Shown one piece after another: positions 6,783 to 12,051 of a stretch of 12,051 nt of DNA; position 1 is the stretch's first letter; each line of letters begins with the position of its first letter. This DNA comes from Planctomycetota bacterium (GTDB lineage Bacteria; Planctomycetota; Phycisphaerae; Sedimentisphaerales; SM23-30), in contig JAKQBU010000358.1 of NCBI GenBank assembly GCA_029573975.1, positions 1 through 12,051 on the forward strand, read 5' to 3'. Below the pieces are notes generated by a model that made no database searches, had not been told where the DNA came from, and was given only the letters and a program-made list of their open reading frames with translations. A program made the position numbers and the translations under genes.

Positions 6783-7811
6783 CTATACCACAATCTCGGC
6801 CCAGGGCTGATGGTAACAACCGGTTGTGATTAAATCAAACATATCCGCGGCAATTTGCCGGCAGTTAAACTGCTCATGCGCCCGTTCCATCCCCTGCCGG
6901 GCGATTTTCTGCCGCTCCCGATCGTGCGACAGATAATACTCCGCTAACTCCAAACATTGATCCACAGTATCAAAATACCGCAAATGCACCCCATCCTGAA
7001 ACAGGATTTCACTATCCGGAACATGCTTCGCCAGCACAAACGCCCCGCAACCCAGCGAGTTAATCAGCCGGTTGGAATGATAAAACCGCACATCATTATA
7101 TACATTGATACTCAAGGCAATCTTACACCCGCTGATCGCGTAGAGATAATCCATGCCATATACCTTTTTCTGCCCTTTGTCGCCCCAGATCGTCAGGATA
7201 TTTTTATGGCGCAGCCGTTCAATCACCTCGCTGCGCAGACGCTCCTGCTCCTGCAATTTTCCATGCTGGCTGGTTCCGGTGAATAAAACCTGGCTCTTCC
7301 ATGAATCTTCTACCGGGTAAGGTTTTTCCAAATCCGGGTCGCCGGGATAGGGCATATAGGCACAACGTCTGACTCCCGCCTGGTGGTAACGAGTTAGGTT
7401 GGCGCCACCGGCGGTAGATATAAACCAGTCCGCATGACGGGCCAGTGACACAATGGAAGGGCTGACATGGCTGGTCAGATCGACATACCAGCAGACCAAA
7501 GTGCATCCGGGGGCTGCTTCCCGCAGCGTCTGTATCGTCGGCTCATGGTAAGCACGGCAGGCCCTGTACACGATCAGTTCAGGCCGGTAATTCCGTATCT
7601 GCTCGGCCATCATCCGGTCCGTGGCTGCGTGAACCGCCTCCGTTCCCCCCATTCGGCTCCGCCAGGGCATCTCATGGCGGGGTATATCCGGATAGCTGAA
7701 CGGGAAGACATCATGCCCGCAGCGAACCATCCCCTTCATCAGACGATGCGGGAACGTCAGATAACGCCGCAGGGAGTCAATCTTAAAATCATCCAGTAAA
7801 AAAATACGCAT
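6783..7811 (-). CDS. CgeB-like family glycosyltransferase
   Basis: This 342-residue protein resembles the CgeB/Glyco_trans_1_2 group of GT-B glycosyltransferases. The N-terminal half starts with a Rossmann-like strand (MRIFLLDDF) and contains PELIVYRA (77-84), LVCWYVD (105-111) and ADWFISTAGG (127-136), typical of the acceptor domain. The C-terminal half has VLFTGTSQHGK (175-185) and the donor-binding region ALSINVYNDVRFYHSNRL (232-249), followed by GCGAFVLAKHVPDSEILF (254-271), where the conserved acidic residue binds the nucleotide sugar. There is no signal peptide or membrane anchor, so it acts in the cytoplasm or at the inner membrane. It is the first gene of the leftward unit, with the methyltransferase behind it. 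It is divergent from the kinase/NTase/phosphoesterase unit. Donor and acceptor are unknown. Confidence 0.8.
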   Translation of the reverse strand: MRIFLLDDFKIDSLRRYLTFPHRLMKGMVRCGHDVFPFSYPDIPRHEMPWRSRMGGTEAVHAATDRMMAEQIRNYRPELIVYRACRAYHEPTIQTLREAAPGCTLVCWYVDLTSHVSPSIVSLARHADWFISTAGGANLTRYHQAGVRRCAYMPYPGDPDLEKPYPVEDSWKSQVLFTGTSQHGKLQEQERLRSEVIERLRHKNILTIWGDKGQKKVYGMDYLYAISGCKIALSINVYNDVRFYHSNRLINSLGCGAFVLAKHVPDSEILFQDGVHLRYFDTVDQCLELAEYYLSHDRERQKIARQGMERAHEQFNCRQIAADMFDLITTGCYHQPWAEIVV

Positions 7812-7816
7812 ACACT

Positions 7817-7828
7817 ATAACCGGTTAT
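7817..7828. promoter_or_regulatory. 12-bp perfect palindrome upstream of the CgeB-like gene
   Basis: ATAACCGGTTAT is a perfect 12-bp palindrome located 6-17 nt before the start codon of the leftward glycosyltransferase gene, inside its predicted 5' leader. It covers the ribosome-binding position. It could be an operator; a 12-nt RNA palindrome without a loop would make a poor hairpin. Confidence 0.4.
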
Positions 7829-7852
7829 GGATTTTTGTCCTAGTAAGCCGCG

Positions 7853-7880
7853 ATTATAACGGATTCGGATAGAAAAGCAA
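7853..7880 (-). promoter_or_regulatory. promoter of the leftward glycosyltransferase-methyltransferase unit
   Basis: Read on the minus strand, TTGCTT (7880-7875), a 16-bp spacer and a perfect TATAAT (7858-7853) form a strong sigma70-type promoter. Transcription would start near 7846, giving a leader of about 35 nt. Confidence 0.65.
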
Positions 7881-7909
7881 TCCGGCAAAAACCGCTTTTA
7901 ACCGGATTG
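7878..7909. repeat. 8-bp inverted repeat between the divergent promoters
   Basis: CAATCCGG (7878-7885) and CCGGATTG (7902-7909) are exact reverse complements with 16 nt between them. The left arm overlaps the -35 box of the leftward promoter. The arrangement suits two half-sites of a dimeric regulator, but no regulator gene is in the window. Confidence 0.4.
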
Positions 7910-7913
7910 GAGT

Positions 7914-7960
7914 CTGGATTATACTATTTGCTTTAAGAGGATTAAAATCATATAATCCAG
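7914..7960. repeat. 10-bp inverted repeat overlapping the rightward promoter
   Basis: CTGGATTATA (7914-7923) and TATAATCCAG (7951-7960) are exact reverse complements. The right arm contains the -10 box of the rightward promoter. Between the arms lies a smaller repeat, TTTAA (7932-7936) and TTAAA (7942-7946). Neither long arm would be transcribed from the start predicted near 7963, so the element is more likely an operator or DNA structure than an RNA hairpin. Confidence 0.5.
7928..7956 (+). promoter_or_regulatory. promoter of the kinase/NTase-NDPK/phosphoesterase unit
   Basis: TTGCTT (7928-7933), a 17-bp spacer and a perfect TATAAT (7951-7956) predict a start near 7963 and a leader of about 93 nt. 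A second, weaker -10-like TATACT lies at 7920-7925 with a poor -35 (TTTAAC, 7897-7902). The leader holds an 11-bp odd palindrome at 7985-7995 (CCGGC-A-GCCGG) and a 12-codon reading frame starting at 7975, but no recognisable riboswitch. Confidence 0.65.
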
Positions 7961-8055
7961 CCTGCAAAGCGTTTATGGCAACAACCGGCAGCCGGCGGCA
8001 TATACCCGGATGATTCCGTGTGAGCATCCAGCCGTTACCTGAATGAAAAATATTG

Positions 8056-8922
8056 ATGGAAAGTATAAATCGTTCCCACTATTACCAGAGCCTGGCTAAC
8101 CTGCCGCAAACTCGTCGGGGAGGTTTCCGGTTCTGGTCTGACCCGGATTGCCCGGTGTCTGCGATGGAACTATCCGGGCTGCCTGATCTACTCCACCAAC
8201 TGGCCGCCGAGACCATCCGGGAATCTATAGAACTTCCCGGCAACATGCAGGCTATTCTGCTGCGTAACCATAAACGGGTCCGGGTGTTCCGGCTGATGAC
8301 TCCGGATGGCTCCCTCATCGCCAAAACCTTCAAACTGACCAAGCTCAAGGACAGGTTCCGCTGTTACTCATTTGCCCTGGCGGAGATGGCCAACAACCGC
8401 AAAGCCGCCTCGCTCGGCATTCCCACCCCCCGCTGTTTTTTCTATTATGAGTTCCGTCCCTTGCGGCTGGGACCGGTGCGGCTGTGCGGGGTACTCATGG
8501 AAGATCTGCAAAAGTTCGTTTCTCTGGCGGATGCCGCCGCACAGGGGCAAGCCAGCTTTTTTGACGCTATCCCGGCCATCCTCCAACTTTTCCAAACCGG
8601 CGTCAATCATATCGATCCCACTCCAGCCAATCTCTTTCTGGACCCCGAATCCAAACGCTATACGATTATTGACTGGCAGTATTGCCGGTTTCATGCCCCG
8701 TTCAATACGACTCAACTAGTGTTATCCGCCGCTCATTTTCTTCGCTACGCCCAAATTGAGTTCGACAGCGGCCTGTGGCGACAGTGGCTGGGGCAACTGC
8801 ATCAAGCCTCTGCCATCGACTGGCCCCTGGACCTTTTTATCTCCAAAGTAGCCTGCCTGCACGGAAGAAAAATTCACACGATCGACCGGCTGACCTTGAA
8901 CGCCGCTAACCTGGGATTGTAG
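8056..8922 (+). CDS. WaaP/Kdo-kinase-like protein kinase-fold enzyme
   Basis: The 288-residue protein has the eukaryotic-type kinase fold seen in LPS core kinases such as WaaP and KdkA. The ATP-binding lysine is probably K90 in SLIAKTF. E110 in LAEMANNRKA fits the alpha-C glutamate, and LGIPTPR (120-126) is typical of the family. The catalytic loop is HIDPTPAN (185-192), giving Asp187 and Asn192. The metal-binding Asp is D206 in TIIDW. An intact set of catalytic residues suggests an active kinase, plausibly phosphorylating a sugar of LPS or another surface glycan; a soluble small-molecule substrate remains possible. A TTG lies directly before the ATG, in frame, so the start may be one codon earlier. 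No ribosome site is visible. It begins a three-gene unit and is followed by the NTase-NDPK protein after 8 nt. Confidence 0.8.
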   Translation: MESINRSHYYQSLANLPQTRRGGFRFWSDPDCPVSAMELSGLPDLLHQLAAETIRESIELPGNMQAILLRNHKRVRVFRLMTPDGSLIAKTFKLTKLKDRFRCYSFALAEMANNRKAASLGIPTPRCFFYYEFRPLRLGPVRLCGVLMEDLQKFVSLADAAAQGQASFFDAIPAILQLFQTGVNHIDPTPANLFLDPESKRYTIIDWQYCRFHAPFNTTQLVLSAAHFLRYAQIEFDSGLWRQWLGQLHQASAIDWPLDLFISKVACLHGRKIHTIDRLTLNAANLGL

Positions 8923-8930
8923 GTATATTT

Positions 8931-10157
8931 ATGGAACATTTGCAAAATCTAATCTACTGGTACCGCTCGGTCTGCCTGCAAAAAAAGTGGCGGTCCAAAC
9001 GCAAACGAAAGGGCACTATCCGGCTGTATGTTCGTGATTTGGCCCAATTGTTTCGGCGTTTGGAAGAACTCCATATACGCTATCTGGTCCTGCGCTGGTT
9101 CCAGGAAGTTCCAACCACTGTCGAACAGGAGAAGGACAATACCAATGATGTAGATTTGCTGATTGAAGTGGAAGGCAATCTGCCGACCATCGCCCAACTG
9201 GTCAGCCGGCAGCCGGGCCGTTTTAGATGCGACCTCTACAGCACCAGCGGCCGGTTCGGCACCTCGTACCTCGGCATGCCCTACTACCCCCCCGTTCTGG
9301 CCCGGCAATTGCTGGATACCCGAATCAAACATGAATCCGGCTTTTATATCCCCAGCCGGAAAAACCAATTTCTCTCTCTGGCCTATCACCTGACCTACCA
9401 CAAAGGTCTGGAGTCTGGCATCCCATCCGGCTGTGAGCTGCCCACCAATCCCCATCCCAAACGGCCCTACGGCCAGCTTCTTGAAAATCTGGGCCGGGAA
9501 CAGGGGATTGATTTACCGACACCCTATACCCTGCTGGGCCTGCATAACTTCCTCAAGCAGAACGACTGGGACATGCCCTATGACCTGCTGGAGCGTTGGC
9601 CCCGGCGTACCGACTGGCATAAAAAACTGCTCGAAGTGGAGCTGGCAATCATCGATGAAGATGCTCGCCGGCTGCCGAATCTTCTAGTATTCTTCATCCG
9701 GGAAGATATGGTTCGGGAAGCAAAAGCAGACTTTATCCTGAACCTGCTCCGGGAGAAATTCCGCATTCTGGAAATGGTAAACCTCTCCGAAGAGCAGAGC
9801 CGCCGGGTGATGCGTCAGGTGCGCGGCGGCAACTGGCTTAAATACAAAGGCACGGAAACCATCGGACCGGCAATGGCCGTTTGCTGTCAAGATGACCACC
9901 CGCTTCCCATCAACAAATCTGATACCAAGCGCAATACCTTATATCCGCTGGTCAGCAACCAGAATGCCTTTCATAAACATGAAATCCGAAAGCGGCTGGC
10001 GGAGGAATCAGGCTCCGAAGACCGGATCAACGGCATTCACGGCAGCGATAATGCTTACGAATCCCAGCATATGCTCCGGGCAGTTTTCGGCCAGGAACAG
10101 ATCGCAACTATCAACCGGCAGCTTTTGGAAAAGATAAAGAATAATTTCTCCCTGTAG
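8931..10157 (+). CDS. nucleotidyltransferase-like / nucleoside-diphosphate-kinase-like fusion protein
   Basis: I do not recognise this 408-residue protein as a named family, but two parts can be read. Residues about 49-80 (IRYLVLRW then NDVDLLIEV, with D73 and D75) look like the metal-binding strand of an uncharacterised polymerase-beta-type nucleotidyltransferase. A PSRKNQFLSLAYHLTYHKG stretch follows at 141-159. Residues about 250-390 read as an NDPK domain. LLVFFIREDMV matches the first strand and KPDGV loop. The run from ADFILNLLREKFRILEM to LSEEQ (266-288) matches the following helix and strand. GPAMAV (312-317) matches the central strand. INGIHGSD (366-373) matches the NxxHGSD active site, with H370 as the phosphohistidine candidate and N367 conserved. 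R353 and R334 could match the phosphate-binding arginines, while the KPDG lysine is Arg257. A ribosome site (AGG, 7 nt before the ATG) is present. It is cotranscribed with the kinase upstream and the phosphoesterase downstream. Confidence 0.75.
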   Translation: MEHLQNLIYWYRSVCLQKKWRSKRKRKGTIRLYVRDLAQLFRRLEELHIRYLVLRWFQEVPTTVEQEKDNTNDVDLLIEVEGNLPTIAQLVSRQPGRFRCDLYSTSGRFGTSYLGMPYYPPVLARQLLDTRIKHESGFYIPSRKNQFLSLAYHLTYHKGLESGIPSGCELPTNPHPKRPYGQLLENLGREQGIDLPTPYTLLGLHNFLKQNDWDMPYDLLERWPRRTDWHKKLLEVELAIIDEDARRLPNLLVFFIREDMVREAKADFILNLLREKFRILEMVNLSEEQSRRVMRQVRGGNWLKYKGTETIGPAMAVCCQDDHPLPINKSDTKRNTLYPLVSNQNAFHKHEIRKRLAEESGSEDRINGIHGSDNAYESQHMLRAVFGQEQIATINRQLLEKIKNNFSL

Positions 10158-10178
10158 GAAACCGATACAAACCATACC

Positions 10179-11039
10179 ATGCAAAATCAGATTCAGCTTA
10201 CTGAAATCGACATCTATTTTCCCCAACTTCCGACGTTTCTGGAAAACCGGCGTATTTTGCATGTTAGCGACCTGCATTGTCTGGGTTTCGGCCTCAAAGA
10301 ACAACAAGTCCTGAATATCATGCGGGAACCGGCGGACCTGCTGCTGTGCACGGGGGATGCCTGCTATCAGTTCCGCCTCGCCAATCCTTTTCTGGACGAC
10401 AAACATGATGAACACACACCCCGCTGCGGCCTGACCCGAAGAGGCCTTACCCTACGGCCCAAAACCCGGCAGGCTATCGAGGTCTTTTCGCGGCTTATGG
10501 AAAATGCCCGATTTCCGCTGGGCGGTTATTTTGTCCAGGGCAATCATGATTCGCGGGAATTTTTAGACTATTTACCCAAACTTGGCCTGATTCATTTGCA
10601 AAATGAATGCCGGCCAATTGCCGTTTCACCGGCGCAGCAATTCAACCTTTGCGGCCTCCGCTGCGAAAATCGCAGGACTCCCGACGTTCCCAAGGCGCTG
10701 GAGAGCGCGAACCCGAAGCTCTTTACCATCGGATTATCCCATTATCCGGAATTCGGTGAACCTTTAGCGGCCGGCGGGGCCGACCTGATTCTCTGCGGCC
10801 ATACCCACGGCGGGCAAATTTGCCTGCCCAATGGCCGCCCCCTCTCCACCCACAGCCGCACCGGACAAAAATACGCCGCCGGCCTGACACGGTTCCATCA
10901 TAGTTACATCTACACCACCCGCGGCGTAGGCTTCAGTATGCTCCATTTCCGCCTCTTCTGCCCGCCGGAAATCACCCGTTTCACACTCCACCAGGGCGAT
11001 CCCAACCAAACTGCGGTTTCAGCCCATACACTCCATTAA
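10179..11039 (+). CDS. calcineurin-like metallophosphoesterase (YkuE/LpxG-like)
   Basis: This 286-residue protein has the full two-metal phosphoesterase motif set: DLH (D31, H33), GD (D60), GNHD (residues 121-124, N122 and H123), SHYPE (H188) and GHTHGGQ (H208, H210). The family splits phosphomonoesters, phosphodiesters or pyrophosphates. Members of the YkuE/LpxG branch include UDP-2,3-diacylglucosamine pyrophosphatases of lipid A synthesis, which makes a lipid or glycan substrate possible. Unlike many YkuE-type proteins it shows no N-terminal membrane segment or signal peptide. Between the GD and GNHD motifs there is an Arg- and Cys-containing insertion (about residues 62-98) of unknown role. 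It lies 21 nt after the NTase-NDPK gene as the last gene of the unit. Its stop is 45 nt from that of the opposing rhaT-like gene, with no clear terminator between. Confidence 0.88.
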   Translation: MQNQIQLTEIDIYFPQLPTFLENRRILHVSDLHCLGFGLKEQQVLNIMREPADLLLCTGDACYQFRLANPFLDDKHDEHTPRCGLTRRGLTLRPKTRQAIEVFSRLMENARFPLGGYFVQGNHDSREFLDYLPKLGLIHLQNECRPIAVSPAQQFNLCGLRCENRRTPDVPKALESANPKLFTIGLSHYPEFGEPLAAGGADLILCGHTHGGQICLPNGRPLSTHSRTGQKYAAGLTRFHHSYIYTTRGVGFSMLHFRLFCPPEITRFTLHQGDPNQTAVSAHTLH

Positions 11040-11084
11040 TCCATTTCTCTATGGATAAATCCGGAAAATAATGAAACAGGGCAA

Positions 11085-12051
11085 TTAATGGGCCGCCGGT
11101 GGAACCGCCAGATAATTGCCGTAACCGACTATAACCGTTGAGACGATTAAAAGCAGTAAACCGATAGTTAGCAAGATCCGTGTGCGCGAACTGGAACCCC
11201 TCCATTCATGCAAGGCAATGCCCCACAACGAGCTAAAAATAATGATGCTGGCCATATGCAGTGTCCAACTGGAGAATTTGTAATCGCCCATCTGCGTTTC
11301 GCCCATGGTATAGAAGAAGAACTGTAAATACCAGGTAACTCCGGCCAGGGCACTGAAGAAATAGTTGTTCAGCATCGGTACCCGGTTATCGGCGGCCGAC
11401 GATTTGCGGGCCGCATGTTCGACCACTTCTTCGCTGGGGGCGTCAATGGCCGTTTCCAGAATCGTTTCGCCCTCTCGCTGAGGTGGCGTCTGGCGCAAGG
11501 TAGAACTGAAATACTGATAACCCGTGCGATTTCTGATATTCAGCAGCACGCACCAGATGAAGTTGGAGGTGAAACCGCCCAAAAGCACCACACACAACTT
11601 GGGCAAACCCGTCCAGAGCACCGTCGTACCATGTTCGGCGGAAAGTTTGGCAATAGGTTCCGCCGCATTGAGTCCATAGGCAAAGGAAGCGCTCATGATG
11701 CCTGAAAATGTGGCCACCGCAATCCCTTTCCAGAAATGAAATTCCTTGATAACCTCTTTCTTCTTCTCTTCCGGCATCTCGCGGTCCTTGGACATTCCCG
11801 CCATACCGGTCACCGCAATGCCCAGCAGGCAGATGACGATCCCGAACAAAATCCAATGTCCGGATACAGTCGAAAATTTTTCCAGAAGCGTTCCCTCAAA
11901 CAGTGGGGGCATCAGCGTTCCAAAAGCAGAACAGTAACTCAACGCCACCGCCATCCCCAGCGACATGCCCAGATACCGCATCGTTAGCCCGAAGGTCAAT
12001 CCACCCAAACCCCACATGGCACCCCAGAAATATGCCAAGGCGACGCTTTTC
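11085..12051 (-). CDS. RhaT-like L-rhamnose/proton symporter, 5' part outside the window
   Basis: The reading frame runs off the right edge without a start. The in-frame TTG at 12038 is internal, since codons for K-S-V-A precede it and RhaT proteins normally have about 70-80 more N-terminal residues. The visible 322 residues are a polytopic membrane protein with family motifs: GAMWGLGGLTFGLTMRYLGMSLG near the visible start, GIMSASFAYGLNAAEP in the middle, and TWYLQFFFYTMGETQM plus SSWTLHMASII near the end. These closely follow the E. coli RhaT pattern, so H+-coupled uptake of L-rhamnose (or L-lyxose) across the inner membrane is likely. A hydrophilic cytoplasmic loop of about 45 residues (rich in Glu and Gln, before MLNNYFFSALAG) looks longer than in E. 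coli RhaT. Rhamnose breakdown genes may lie beyond the edge. It converges on the metallophosphoesterase gene. Confidence 0.87.
   Translation of the reverse strand, partial: KSVALAYFWGAMWGLGGLTFGLTMRYLGMSLGMAVALSYCSAFGTLMPPLFEGTLLEKFSTVSGHWILFGIVICLLGIAVTGMAGMSKDREMPEEKKKEVIKEFHFWKGIAVATFSGIMSASFAYGLNAAEPIAKLSAEHGTTVLWTGLPKLCVVLLGGFTSNFIWCVLLNIRNRTGYQYFSSTLRQTPPQREGETILETAIDAPSEEVVEHAARKSSAADNRVPMLNNYFFSALAGVTWYLQFFFYTMGETQMGDYKFSSWTLHMASIIIFSSLWGIALHEWRGSSSRTRILLTIGLLLLIVSTVIVGYGNYLAVPPAAH

Noticed and set aside
8043..8099. 18-codon reading frame overlapping the kinase start in another frame
   Set aside because: It has no ribosome site and no recognisable product, and it overlaps the start of a well-supported kinase gene.
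11039..11056. ATCCAT/ATGGAT hairpin between the convergent phosphoesterase and rhaT-like genes as a terminator
   Set aside because: It is only a 6-bp AT-rich stem with no T-tract on either side, too weak to call.

Overview
The window is a gene-dense stretch (roughly 55 % GC by eye) of a bacterial chromosome. The combination of a tig-clpP1-clpP2 block with two dissimilar ClpP proteins, an ADP-heptose-type GT9 glycosyltransferase, a CgeB-like glycosyltransferase, a WaaP-like kinase and a RhaT-type rhamnose symporter suggests a Planctomycetota/PVC bacterium, perhaps Phycisphaerae-like. That placement is inference from gene content only. I see no mobile element, CRISPR array, rRNA gene or sign of recent transfer.

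Layout, left to right. (1) Positions 101-2223: a good sigma70-type promoter almost abuts the start codon of mnmA (tRNA 2-thiouridylase), so the mRNA is probably leaderless. mnmA overlaps a GT9 glycosyltransferase gene by 14 nt. (2) Positions 2259-2405: a tRNA-Gly(GCC) gene with its own promoter and an A/T-rich UP-like element. (3) Positions 2499-6125: a protein quality-control operon of trigger factor, clpP1 and clpP2, ending in a coiled-coil lipoprotein of unknown function. No clpX lies within the window. (4) Positions 6108-11039: two divergent transcription units leave a 244-nt intergenic region rich in inverted repeats. Leftward are a CgeB-like glycosyltransferase and a class I methyltransferase. 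Rightward are a WaaP/Kdo-kinase-like protein, a protein that joins a nucleotidyltransferase-like segment to a nucleoside-diphosphate-kinase-like domain, and a calcineurin-like metallophosphoesterase. (5) Positions 11085-12051: the 3' part of a rhaT-like gene on the minus strand, cut by the window edge.

The divergent cassette is the most interesting part. Glycosyl transfer, methylation, kinase, NDPK-like/nucleotidyltransferase-like and phosphoesterase genes side by side look like a pathway that builds or phosphorylates a cell-surface glycan or lipid. The NTase-NDPK fusion is an architecture I do not recognise as characterised. The five best promoters all carry a TTGC-type -35 box with 16-17 bp spacers, which may be the preferred -35 of this organism's main sigma factor.
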